Assembly: GCA_964356295.1 (NCBI GenBank)
Contig: CAYHHE010000015.1
Coordinates: 1-44,733, forward strand
From: CAVQGZ01 sp964356295
GTDB taxonomy: Bacteria; Actinomycetota; Actinomycetes; Jiangellales; Jiangellaceae
Direction: 5' to 3'
Length of the DNA stretch: 44,733 nucleotides
Shown here: one piece after another, positions 31,097-39,158 of the stretch
Layout of the letters: every line of letters starts with the position of its first letter
Numbering within the stretch: the first letter of the stretch is position 1
Program-made: the position numbers and the translations under genes
The notes under the pieces: model-generated
What the model was told of the DNA's origin: nothing
Seen by the model: the letters and a program-made list of their open reading frames with translations, nothing else
Database searches by the model: none

Positions 31097-33657
31097 TGCG
31101 CGTCCCGCTGTCCTGGCTCTCGCAGTACGTCGACCTTCCGGCGGACCTGAGCCCCCGCGCCCTCGCCGACCGGTTGCTCGCGGCCGGACTCGAGGTCGAG
31201 ACCGTCCAGACCGTGGACGTCACCGGCCCTCTCGTGGTCGGGCGGGTGCTCGAGGTCGAGGTCGAGACTCATCCCAACGGCAAGTCGATCCGCTGGTGCC
31301 AGGTGGATGTGGGTGCGCACAACGTCACCGTCGACGACGTGGGTGCACGACCCAGGGGCATCGTCTGCGGCGCGCACAACTTCGAGGTCGGGGACCTCGT
31401 CGTGGTCGCGTTGCCCGGCTGCGTGCTCCCCGGCGGGTTCGGGATCAGCGCTCGGGGCACCTACGGGCACGTGTCGGACGGCATGATCTGCTCGGTCCGC
31501 GAGCTCGGCCTCGGCGAGGACCACGAGGGGATCCTCGTGCTCGGTGAGGCCGACCTGGTCGACCTGCACGGCGCACCGCTGCGCGTCGACCGGACCCCGG
31601 GGGCGGACGCGCGGCCCCTGCTGGGGCTGCCGGACGCGGTGCTCGACATCGCCGTCACCCCCGACCGGGGGTACTGCCTGAGCGTGCGCGGGGTGGCCCG
31701 TGAGACCGCGACCGCGCTGGGTGTGCCGTTGCGTGACCCGGCCGTCCCGGGTCGACTCGGCCCCGGGGCGCCTGCGCCGTCGCAGCGCGACGCCTGGCCC
31801 GTGCGCGTCGAGGACCCCACCGGCTGCGACCGGTTCGCCGTCCGGGTCGTGCACAACCTCGACCCCAGCCGGGTGTCGCCGCTGTGGCTGCGCACTCGGC
31901 TCCACCTGGCCGGGATGCGGCCCATCTCGCTGGCCGTCGACGTCACCAACCACGTCATGCTGGAGGTGGGGCAGCCGATCCACGGCTACGACGGCGACCT
32001 GCTGTCCGGCCCCCTCGGGGTGCGACGGGCTCAGCCGCGTGAGGCTCTGCAGACCCTGGACGGCAAGCGCCGTCCCCTTGACCTCGAGGACCTCGTCATC
32101 GTCGACGACAGCGGACCCATCGGCGTCGCGGGGGTCATGGGCGGTGCGTCCACCGAGCTGTCCCCGCGCACCCGCCACGTGGTGGTCGAGGCCGCACACT
32201 TCGACCCGGCGTCCATCGCCCGGTCGGCCCGCCGGCACAAGCTGCCCAGCGAGGCCTCGCGGCGTTTCGAGCGTGGCGTCGACCCCGAGCTGCCGGCCGT
32301 CGCGGCGGGTCTGGTCGCCCAGATGCTGGCCGACTTCGGGGGCGCGACCATCGACCCGGCCCTGACCGACGTGGACCTGCGGCGCCCGATCACCCCTGTC
32401 GCCCTGAACGTCGCCGACCCGGCACGCATCGCCGGCCGTCCCTACGACGATGCCGACGTGGTGCGCCTGCTGCGCGAGGTCGGCTGCACGGTCACGGGCC
32501 CGGCGTCCGACGGCGGGCTGGAGGTCACCCCGCCGACCTGGCGGCCTGACCTCGCCGACCCCGTCGACCTGGTCGAGGAGGTCGTCCGCCTGGCCGGCTA
32601 CGACACCCTGCCGGCGACCGTCCCGACCGGACCGGCCAGCCACGGGCTCACCCGCGCCCAGCAGCAGGAGCAGCGGATCAGCCGGGCCATCGCCTACCTC
32701 GGCGGCATCGAGGTGAAGAACTACCCCTTCGTCGGTGACGCGATGCTGGACGCCATGGGCTTCCCCCATGGGGCACCGGAACGGCGCCGGGTGCGTCTGG
32801 CGAACCCGATCTCGGACGAGGAGCCGTACCTGCGGGCCGCGCTGCTGCCCGGGCTGCTGCAGACGCTGCGCCGCAACATCGGGCGGGGCTTGAGCGACCT
32901 CACCCTGTACGAGATCGGGCGGGTGTTCCTCCCCGGGCCGGACCAGGTGATCGCGACCCCGCGCCTACCGGTGGACCGTCGGCCCACCCAGGCCGAGCTG
33001 GCCACCCTGGAGGCCGGTCTGCCCGTCCAGCCCCGTCGTCTGGCGGTGGTGGTGGCAGGCAAGTCCGAGCGGGACGGCTGGTACGGGCCGGGACGGGAGT
33101 CGCAGTGGCTGGACGCCATCGCCGCAGCCCGGCTCAGTGCCCGGACGATCGACGCCCCCTTGGCTGTGCGAGCAGCCAGCCGCATGCCGTGGCATCCGGG
33201 GCGGTGTGCTGAGCTGCTGGTCGCTGGGGAGTCGATCGGGTACGCCGGAGAGCTCCACCCGAGGGTGGTGGCCGCCCTGGACCTGCCGCCGCGGATCGGT
33301 GCCATGGAGATCGACATCGAGCGACTGGCCGCCTACGCCGAGCCGATCGTCCCGGCGCCGCGGGTGTCGACCTTCCCACCGGCGAGGGAGGACCTCGCCT
33401 TCATCGTCGACCACGGCGTCCAGGCGGCTGACCTCGCCGCGGTGCTGAGCGAGGCAACCGGTGACCTGCTCGAGGACCTGTGGCTGTTCGACGTCTACAC
33501 CGGCCCGCAGGTGGGGGAGGGGCGCAAGAGCATGGCCTACTCGGTCACCCTTCGCGCCCCCGACCGGACCCTGACCGTCGAGGAGCTCGCGCAGGTGCGC
33601 GCGAGCATGGTGGCCTTTGCCGCCGAGCGGCTGGGCGCCGAGCTGCGCAGTGGCTGA
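31096..33657 (+). CDS. pheT: Phenylalanine-tRNA ligase beta subunit
   Basis: An 853-residue protein of normal length. Domains in order: the start MRVPLSWLSQYVDLP, the EMAP/OB-fold tRNA-binding region near residues 40-160 (including GVSDGMICS-like SDGMICSVRELGL), the B3/B4 editing domain with PISLAVDVTNHVMLEVGQP and GVMGG, the B5 domain and the catalytic-like core with SHGLTRAQQQEQ, and the C-terminal ferredoxin-fold anticodon-binding domain ending GKSMAYSVTLRAPDRTLT-like. It recognises tRNA-Phe and removes mischarged tyrosine. Translation is coupled to pheS by an ATGA overlap, and its last eight bases overlap the membrane protein gene. Confidence 0.96.
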   Translation: MRVPLSWLSQYVDLPADLSPRALADRLLAAGLEVETVQTVDVTGPLVVGRVLEVEVETHPNGKSIRWCQVDVGAHNVTVDDVGARPRGIVCGAHNFEVGDLVVVALPGCVLPGGFGISARGTYGHVSDGMICSVRELGLGEDHEGILVLGEADLVDLHGAPLRVDRTPGADARPLLGLPDAVLDIAVTPDRGYCLSVRGVARETATALGVPLRDPAVPGRLGPGAPAPSQRDAWPVRVEDPTGCDRFAVRVVHNLDPSRVSPLWLRTRLHLAGMRPISLAVDVTNHVMLEVGQPIHGYDGDLLSGPLGVRRAQPREALQTLDGKRRPLDLEDLVIVDDSGPIGVAGVMGGASTELSPRTRHVVVEAAHFDPASIARSARRHKLPSEASRRFERGVDPELPAVAAGLVAQMLADFGGATIDPALTDVDLRRPITPVALNVADPARIAGRPYDDADVVRLLREVGCTVTGPASDGGLEVTPPTWRPDLADPVDLVEEVVRLAGYDTLPATVPTGPASHGLTRAQQQEQRISRAIAYLGGIEVKNYPFVGDAMLDAMGFPHGAPERRRVRLANPISDEEPYLRAALLPGLLQTLRRNIGRGLSDLTLYEIGRVFLPGPDQVIATPRLPVDRRPTQAELATLEAGLPVQPRRLAVVVAGKSERDGWYGPGRESQWLDAIAAARLSARTIDAPLAVRAASRMPWHPGRCAELLVAGESIGYAGELHPRVVAALDLPPRIGAMEIDIERLAAYAEPIVPAPRVSTFPPAREDLAFIVDHGVQAADLAAVLSEATGDLLEDLWLFDVYTGPQVGEGRKSMAYSVTLRAPDRTLTVEELAQVRASMVAFAAERLGAELRSG

Positions 33658-34348
33658 TCGTCACGTGGGAGCTGCCTCGGCGACCCGGGTCGTCGCCTCG
33701 ACAGCGGGCGCCCTGGCCGCCCTCGCCGGCCTGGAGCACGGCATCGGCGAGCTCCGGGCGGGCTCGACGCCGCTGGAGTCCCTGGTCTTCGCGTCGTGGC
33801 CGGACGAACCCGCCTTCGAGATCGTCGGCGGTGAGCCGGCGATGAGCCTGCTGCCCACGTACCAGGCCTCGGGGATCGCGACCGCGGTCGTCTCGGTGGC
33901 CCTCGGGGTGTGGGCGGTCGGATTCGTCCACCGTCGCCACGGCGGGCTCGTGCTCGTCCTCGCCTCTGTCGTCCTGCTGCTGGTGGGAGGCGGCTTCGGC
34001 CCGCCCATCATGGGGACCATCGCAGGGCTGACCGCGACCCGGATCGGGAAGGTTCCCGACCGTCCCCCGGGCCCGCTGCAGCGTGGGCTGAGCCGGGTGT
34101 GGCGTTGGGCGTTGGGGCTCAGCGTGCTGGGCTTCCTCGGACTCGTCCCCGGCCTGCAGCTGCTCAGCATCAGCCTCGGCGTGGAGGAGCCGGCGCTGGT
34201 GCTGGTGCTCCTCACGGCTGCCTTCGGGGGCCTGCTGATGGCGATCCTCGGGGCGCGCGGTCACGACCGCCTCGCTGCGCGTGCCGTCTCGGCTGGGTCG
34301 GCCGCCGGGATCGGCGGCAGCGGCGCGGGTGGGGCTCCGCTGGCCTGA
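33650..34348 (+). CDS. Membrane protein of unknown function with about five helices
   Basis: A 232-residue protein I do not recognise. Hydrophobic segments lie near residues 10-35, 75-95, 100-130, 150-180 and 185-205, for example GIATAVVSVALGVWAVGF and VLVLASVVLLLVGGGFGPPI. HG in GLEHGIGEL and the GPPIMG turn may matter. The GTG at 33650 overlaps the end of pheT by eight bases, so it is co-translated. The last residues, Gly/Ala-rich and ending GGAPLA, are encoded by the first copy of the 145-bp repeat. The gene is probably the last of the pheST transcript. Confidence 0.65.
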   Translation: MADRHVGAASATRVVASTAGALAALAGLEHGIGELRAGSTPLESLVFASWPDEPAFEIVGGEPAMSLLPTYQASGIATAVVSVALGVWAVGFVHRRHGGLVLVLASVVLLLVGGGFGPPIMGTIAGLTATRIGKVPDRPPGPLQRGLSRVWRWALGLSVLGFLGLVPGLQLLSISLGVEEPALVLVLLTAAFGGLLMAILGARGHDRLAARAVSAGSAAGIGGSGAGGAPLA

Positions 34349-34393
34349 TCGTCCGATGTTCTGTGGGTCATGACCCTCACTTCTTCGGACGAT
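34348..34393. terminator. 46-bp palindrome, copy 1
   Basis: ATCGTCCGA and TCGGACGAT form the outer arms, and GGGTCATGACCC is a perfect palindrome in the middle; both share one centre (34370.5). Eight-base spacers on each side are mostly unpaired. It begins at the stop codon of the pheST-linked membrane protein gene, so it may end that transcript. Binding of a dimeric protein is another possibility. Confidence 0.5.
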
Positions 34394-34492
34394 GCGCCGG
34401 TGGCGGCGCTGGTGGCGGGCGGCGGCGCTCGCGGCGGGGGGCGGCGCCGTGATCCCCGGCGGCAGCGGCGCGGGTGGGGCTCCGCTGGCCTG

Positions 34493-34538
34493 ATCGTCCG
34501 ATGTTCTGTGGGTCATGACCCTCACTTCTTCGGACGAT
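34493..34538. repeat. 46-bp palindrome, copy 2
   Basis: Exact copy of the 34348-34393 palindrome, 145 bases further on, with centre GGGTCATGACCC at 34510-34521. It carries no gene end of its own. Confidence 0.7.
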
Positions 34539-34637
34539 GCGCCGGTGGCGGCGCTGGTGGCGGGCGGCGGCGCTCGCGGCGGGGGGCGGCGCCGTGATCC
34601 CCGGCGGCAGCGGCGCGGGTGGGGCTCCGCTGCCCTG

Positions 34638-34683
34638 ATCGTCCGATGTTCTGTGGGTCATGACCCTCACTTCCTCGGACGAT
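34638..34683. repeat. 46-bp palindrome, copy 3
   Basis: Third copy, centre GGGTCATGACCC at 34655-34666, with one base changed in the right spacer (TCACTTCC). It ends about 58 bases before the argC -10 box, close enough to affect argC transcription. Confidence 0.7.
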
Positions 34684-34740
34684 GCGCCGGTGGCGGCGCC
34701 CCGACCGGTGACGGCACCCACCATCGTCCAATACATCTGC

Positions 34741-34746
34741 TATTCT
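34741..34746 (+). promoter_or_regulatory. Extended -10 box of the arginine operon
   Basis: TGCTATTCT (34738-34746) is an extended -10 element, TGN plus TATTCT, in an AT-rich pocket unlike its surroundings. Transcription would start near 34753 and leave a leader of about 35 bases with the GGGAGG ribosome-binding site before argC. No clear -35 box is seen. Confidence 0.6.
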
Positions 34747-34748
34747 CC

Positions 34749-34760
34749 GCATACTCATGC
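34749..34760 (+). promoter_or_regulatory. ARG-box-like ArgR operator before argC
   Basis: GCATACTCATGC has GCAT/ATGC inverted arms and resembles actinobacterial ARG boxes, which centre on GCAT-N4-ATGC. It covers the expected transcription start. A second inverted pair, AATA-N7-TATT at 34730-34744, overlaps the -10 box. ArgR, encoded in this operon, would bind here with arginine and repress it. Confidence 0.6.
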
Positions 34761-34787
34761 ACCGCAACGGGGACGGGAGGCTCGGCG

Positions 34788-35813
34788 ATGAAGGTGGCGG
34801 TGGCGGGCGCGTCCGGCTACGCCGGCGGCGAGCTGCTGCGCCTGCTCCTGGGCCATCCCGAGCTGGAGATCGGCACGGTCGCGGCGGGCGCCGCCGCCGG
34901 GCAGGCTGTCACCACCGTCCACCCTCATCTGAGCGACCTGGCCGGCGTGAGGTTCAGCGAGACCCGTCCCGAGGTGCTTGCCGGCGCCGACCTGGTGCTT
35001 CTCGCGCTGCCGCACGGGGAGTCCGCGGCGCTGGCCGCCGATCTTCCTCCCGGCCTGCCGATCGTCGACCTTGGTGCGGACTTCCGGCTCGCCGAGCCCG
35101 CCGACTGGGAGCGCTACTACGGCGGTAGCCATGCCGGCACCTGGACGTACGGGCTCCCCGAGCTGCCCGGCGCTCGGGAGCGCATCCGCACCTCGCACCG
35201 CGTGGCCAACCCCGGCTGCTACGTCACCGCGATCTCCCTGGCACTCGCCCCGGTGCTGGCCCGCGGGGTGGTCGACGCCGACGACATCGTGGTCGTCGCG
35301 GCCAGCGGCACCTCCGGGGCGGGACGCGCGCTGCGCCCGTCCCTGCTGGCGAGCGAGGTCATGGGCAGCATGAGCGCGTACAAGGTCGGCGGCTCCCACC
35401 AGCACACACCCGAGATCGCCCAGAACCTGGCGCTGGCCGCCGGACGGCCCGTCCGGGTGTCGTTCACACCGCTGCTGGCACCGATGCCTCGCGGGATCCT
35501 CGCGGTCTGCTCCGCCCCGCTGGCCGACTCGTGCGCCGAGCCCGACGTGCTCGACAGCCTGCAGGCCGCCTACAGCGAGGAGCCGTTCGTCCACGTGCTG
35601 CCGCCTGGGCAATGGCCCACGACAGGCGCCACTCTCGGGTCCAACAGTGTGCACCTGCAGGCAGCGGTGGACGAGGTCGCCGGCCGCGTCACGGTGGTGG
35701 CGGCTGAGGACAACCTGGTCAAGGGCGCCGCCGGCCAGGCGCTGCAGAACGCCAACCTCATGCTCGGCCTCCCCGAGACGATGGGCCTGCCGCGGCTGGG
35801 GATCGCCCCATGA
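34788..35813 (+). CDS. argC: N-acetyl-gamma-glutamyl-phosphate reductase
   Basis: A 341-residue enzyme of arginine synthesis that reduces N-acetylglutamyl phosphate to the semialdehyde with NADPH. The nucleotide-binding start VAVAGASGYAGGELLRLL is followed by the catalytic Cys144 in ANPGCYVTA. GGSHQHTPEI and the end region SVHLQAAVDEVAG-like are also typical. GGGAGG 10 bases before the ATG at 34788 is a good ribosome-binding site. First gene of argCJBDFRGH; its end overlaps argJ by four bases. Normal length. Confidence 0.96.
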   Translation: MKVAVAGASGYAGGELLRLLLGHPELEIGTVAAGAAAGQAVTTVHPHLSDLAGVRFSETRPEVLAGADLVLLALPHGESAALAADLPPGLPIVDLGADFRLAEPADWERYYGGSHAGTWTYGLPELPGARERIRTSHRVANPGCYVTAISLALAPVLARGVVDADDIVVVAASGTSGAGRALRPSLLASEVMGSMSAYKVGGSHQHTPEIAQNLALAAGRPVRVSFTPLLAPMPRGILAVCSAPLADSCAEPDVLDSLQAAYSEEPFVHVLPPGQWPTTGATLGSNSVHLQAAVDEVAGRVTVVAAEDNLVKGAAGQALQNANLMLGLPETMGLPRLGIAP

Positions 35814-36973
35814 GCGTCACCGTTCCTCGCGGGTTCCGCGCCGCAGGCGTCGCCGCGGGGCTGAAGTCCTCCGGCGCGCTCGATGTCGCCCTTCTGGTCA
35901 ACGACGGCCCGTCCACCGCCGCCGCCGGAGTCCTCACCACCAACCGCTTCCAGGCCGCCCCGGTGCTGTGGACGGCCCAGGTGCTCAAGACCGGCGCCCT
36001 GCGCGCGGTCGTGCTCAACTCCGGCGGGGCCAACGCCTGCACCGGTCCGGAGGGCTTCGCCGACACCCACCACACCGCCGAGCACGTTGCTGCCGCACTC
36101 GGGTGCGGCGCCGGGGAGGTCGCGGTCTGCTCCACCGGGCTGATCGGGGTCCGGCTGCCGATGGACCGGCTCCGGTCCGGCATCGATGCTGCCGTACGGG
36201 CCCTGCGCGGCACCGGCGGGCCGGACGCAGCCCGGGCGATCATGACCACCGACACCCGACCCAAGAGCGACTCGCGCGACGTCCACGGCCCCGAAGGGGT
36301 GTGGTCCGTCGGTGGGATGGCCAAGGGCGCGGGGATGCTTGCCCCGTCCCTGGCCACCATGCTCGCGGTGCTCACCACTGACGCAGTTGCCGACCCGGAG
36401 ACCCTGGACGCTGCGCTGCGCCAGGCGACTCGGACGACCTTCGACCGGGTCGACACCGACGGGTGCCTGTCCACCAACGACACCGTGCTGCTGCTGGCCA
36501 GTGGCGCCAGCGGCGTCGCCCCGTCGGCGCAGGCCCTCACCGAGGCGGTCACCGAGGTGTCTGCCGACCTGTGCGCCCAGCTGGTCACCGACGCCGAGGG
36601 CGCCGAGCATGAGATCGCCATCACCGTCGCTCGGGCCGCCACGGAAGACGACGCCGTAGACGTGGCGCGCGCAGTCGCGCGAAGCCTGCTGGTCAAGACA
36701 GCGATCTTCGGTCGCGACCCCAACTGGGGACGCATCCTCGCCGCCGTCGGGACCACCTCGGCCACCTTCGACCCGTCGCAGGTCGACGTGCGCGTGAACG
36801 ACGTCGCGGTCTGTCGCGGCGGCGCCGCGGGTGAGGACCGGTCCCTGGTCGACCTGTCCGGCCGCCACGTCCGCATCGACGTCGATCTGGCTGCCGGGCA
36901 GGCGAGGGCCACCGTTCACACCACCGACCTCACCCACGCCTACGTCCACGAGAACTCGGACTACTCCACATGA
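35810..36973 (+). CDS. argJ: Bifunctional glutamate N-acetyltransferase/ornithine acetyltransferase
   Basis: A 387-residue enzyme that moves the acetyl group from acetylornithine to glutamate, giving the recycling form of the arginine route. The protein cleaves itself before a threonine: the site KGAGMLAPSLATMLAVLTTD places the nucleophile near Thr189-Thr190. GFRAAGVAAGLKSSG at the start and NDTVLLLASG and FGRDPNWGRILAAVG later are hallmarks. Whether it also uses acetyl-CoA (bifunctional form) cannot be read directly; no separate argA or argE is in this window. The ATG overlaps argC by four bases. Confidence 0.95.
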   Translation: MSVTVPRGFRAAGVAAGLKSSGALDVALLVNDGPSTAAAGVLTTNRFQAAPVLWTAQVLKTGALRAVVLNSGGANACTGPEGFADTHHTAEHVAAALGCGAGEVAVCSTGLIGVRLPMDRLRSGIDAAVRALRGTGGPDAARAIMTTDTRPKSDSRDVHGPEGVWSVGGMAKGAGMLAPSLATMLAVLTTDAVADPETLDAALRQATRTTFDRVDTDGCLSTNDTVLLLASGASGVAPSAQALTEAVTEVSADLCAQLVTDAEGAEHEIAITVARAATEDDAVDVARAVARSLLVKTAIFGRDPNWGRILAAVGTTSATFDPSQVDVRVNDVAVCRGGAAGEDRSLVDLSGRHVRIDVDLAAGQARATVHTTDLTHAYVHENSDYST

Positions 36974-36980
36974 GCACCCG

Positions 36981-37910
36981 ATGACGACCCTGCCCCACCT
37001 CGCTGGCAGCCCACCGGGCCTGGTCGGCGCGCTCACCAAGGCGGCCACCCTCGTCGAGGCGCTGCCGTGGCTCGAGAGGCTCCACGGCAGCGTCGTCGTG
37101 GTCAAGTACGGCGGCAACGCCATGATCGACCCGGACCTGCGCCGGGCGTTCGCCCAGGACGTGGCGTTCCTGCGCTACGCGGGGCTGCGACCGGTGGTCG
37201 TGCACGGCGGCGGCCCCCAGATCTCCTCGATGCTCGACCGGCTCGGCATCGCCTCGGAGTTCCGCGGCGGGCTGCGGGTCACCACGCCCGAGGCGATGGA
37301 CGTCGTCCGGATGGTGCTCGTCGGGCAGGTCGGACGCGAGCTGGTCGGCCTGCTCAACGACCACGGGCCGTTGGCCGTGGGGATGTCCGGCGAGGACGCG
37401 CATCTGTTCACCGCGCAGCGCCGCGCCGCCGTCCACGAGGGGGAGGAGATCGACGTCGGGCTCGTCGGCGATGTGGTCACGGTGCGTCCCGAAGCGGTCC
37501 TGGACCTCATCGCCGCCGGACGGGTGCCGGTGGTCTCCAGCGTCGCCCCCGACGCCGAGGGCCAGGTGCACAACGTCAACGCCGACACCGCGGCGGCTGC
37601 GCTGGCCATCGCCCTGGAGGCGGCCAAGCTCGTCGTGCTCACCGACGTGTCCGGCCTGTACCGGACGTGGCCGCCGCGTGCCCCGAACGACGTCATCAGC
37701 CGGCTGAACGCGGACGAGCTGGAGGAGCTGCTGCCGACGCTGGCCAGCGGGATGGTCCCGAAGATGGAGGCATGCCTGCGGGCGGTGCGCGGCGGGGTGC
37801 CCCGCGCCCACGTCATCGACGGACGGCTGCCGCACTCGCTGCTGCTCGAGGTCGTCACGGACGCCGGTGTGGGAACCATGGTGACGGCCTCGCCGGAGGC
37901 GAGGTCATGA
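36981..37910 (+). CDS. argB: Acetylglutamate kinase
   Basis: A 309-residue amino-acid kinase that phosphorylates N-acetylglutamate. The motifs VVVKYGGNAMID, RPVVVHGGGPQIS and NVNADTAAAALAIAL mark the ATP and substrate sites. An N-terminal helix of about 30 residues (LTKAATLVEALPWLERLHG) is present, the element that in arginine-inhibited forms allows hexamer assembly, so feedback by arginine is likely. It begins seven bases after argJ and overlaps argD by four bases. Confidence 0.95.
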   Translation: MTTLPHLAGSPPGLVGALTKAATLVEALPWLERLHGSVVVVKYGGNAMIDPDLRRAFAQDVAFLRYAGLRPVVVHGGGPQISSMLDRLGIASEFRGGLRVTTPEAMDVVRMVLVGQVGRELVGLLNDHGPLAVGMSGEDAHLFTAQRRAAVHEGEEIDVGLVGDVVTVRPEAVLDLIAAGRVPVVSSVAPDAEGQVHNVNADTAAAALAIALEAAKLVVLTDVSGLYRTWPPRAPNDVISRLNADELEELLPTLASGMVPKMEACLRAVRGGVPRAHVIDGRLPHSLLLEVVTDAGVGTMVTASPEARS

Positions 37911-39145
37911 GCGCCACCCTCACGGCGTACCGGTCGTCGGTCATGGCCACCTACGGCATGCCCCGGCGGGTGCTGGTGCGCGGGCAGGGCTGCCGGGTGT
38001 GGGACGACGCCGGACAGTCCTACCTGGACCTGCTCGCCGGGATCGCGGTCAACGCCCTCGGCCATGCCCACCCTCGGCTGGTTCAGGCGGTTGCCACCCA
38101 GCTGGCCACCCTGGGCCACATCTCCAACCTGTTCACCAGCCCGCCCCAGGTCGCGCTGGCCGAACGGCTGCTCACCCTGGTCGGCGTCGGTAGCCCGGGC
38201 GCCCCGTCCTCTGGCGCGGTGTTCTTCTGCAACTCCGGCGCGGAGGCAAGCGAGGCTGCCTTCAAGATCGCCCGACGCACCGGGAGGCCGCGGATCGTGG
38301 CCGCCACCGGCGGGTTCCACGGACGCACCATGGGGGCGCTCGCGCTCACCGGCAAGCCGGCCATCGCCGAGCCGTTCACCCCGCTGCCCGGCGGGGTCGA
38401 GCACGTGCCGTTCGGGGACGTGGCGGCGCTGGAGGCCGCCGTCGACGACGACGTGGCGGCGGTGGTGCTCGAGCCCATCCAGGGCGAGGCCGGGGTGCAC
38501 CCGGCGCCACCGGGATACCTGCGGGCTGCCCGCGCGCTGACCCGCCGCCACGGCGCGCTGCTGGTCCTGGACGAGGTCCAGACCGGGATGGGTCGCACCG
38601 GTGCGTGGTTCGCCCATCAGCACGCCGACGCGCTCGGCGGCGCGGCACCGCAGGGCCACCCGGCCGACGGGCCCGACGTGGTGACTCTGGCCAAGGGGCT
38701 GGGAGGGGGGATCCCCATCGGGGCGGTGCTGGCCATGGGCGAGGCCGCCGAGCTGCTGGGACCCGGCCAGCACGGGTCGACCTTCGGCGGGAACCCGGTG
38801 GCCTGCGCCGCGGCGCTCACCGTCCTCGACGTCATCGACGAGGACGGATTGATCGGCGCGGCGAGCGAGCGTGGCGCTCAGATCACCGCGGCCGCGTCCC
38901 GGGTTGACGGGATTGGAGCGGTCCGGGGACGGGGGCTGCTGCTGGCCCTCCCGGTCGCTGACGGCCTGGCCTCAGCGGTGGCCCACGCCGCGTTGGAGGC
39001 GGGGTTCATCGTCAACGACGTCGCCCCCGACGCCATCCGACTGGCACCGCCGCTGGTGCTCAGCCAGGACGAGGCCGACGAGTTCACCACCGCGTTGCCC
39101 TCGATCCTCGCCGCCGCCGAGCGCGCCCGAGGTGAGCTCGCATGA
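37907..39145 (+). CDS. argD: Acetylornithine aminotransferase
   Basis: A 412-residue class III PLP enzyme that turns N-acetylglutamate semialdehyde into N-acetylornithine. The PLP lysine is Lys263 in TLAKGLGGGIPIGA. VFFCNSGAEASEAAFK, TGGFHGRTMGALALT and VVLEPIQGEAGV are also present. The enzyme may also serve lysine synthesis as a succinyldiaminopimelate aminotransferase, as some ArgD proteins do. The ATG overlaps the argB stop. The insertion GGAAPQGHPADGPD before the active lysine is slightly longer than in many homologues. Confidence 0.95.
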   Translation: MSATLTAYRSSVMATYGMPRRVLVRGQGCRVWDDAGQSYLDLLAGIAVNALGHAHPRLVQAVATQLATLGHISNLFTSPPQVALAERLLTLVGVGSPGAPSSGAVFFCNSGAEASEAAFKIARRTGRPRIVAATGGFHGRTMGALALTGKPAIAEPFTPLPGGVEHVPFGDVAALEAAVDDDVAAVVLEPIQGEAGVHPAPPGYLRAARALTRRHGALLVLDEVQTGMGRTGAWFAHQHADALGGAAPQGHPADGPDVVTLAKGLGGGIPIGAVLAMGEAAELLGPGQHGSTFGGNPVACAAALTVLDVIDEDGLIGAASERGAQITAAASRVDGIGAVRGRGLLLALPVADGLASAVAHAALEAGFIVNDVAPDAIRLAPPLVLSQDEADEFTTALPSILAAAERARGELA

Positions 39146-39158
39146 CAGGTGGCGCCCG

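Larger units (their letters stand above)
34313..34699. repeat. 145-bp tandem repeat, two full copies and two thirds of a third
   Basis: Units begin at 34313, 34458 and 34603, an exact period of 145. The copies are almost identical; for example TGGCCTGATC in the first two becomes TGCCCTGATC in the third. The first unit includes the end and stop codon of the preceding membrane protein gene. The third breaks off near 34699, just before the argC promoter. Open frames across the repeat are not credible genes: they have no ribosome-binding site and repeat with the unit. Confidence 0.92.

Noticed and set aside
34370..34736. Small open frames across the 145-bp repeat, with MTLTSSDDAPVAALVAGGG and similar products
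   Set aside because: They repeat with the DNA unit, lack ribosome-binding sites and show only low-complexity Gly/Arg sequence.
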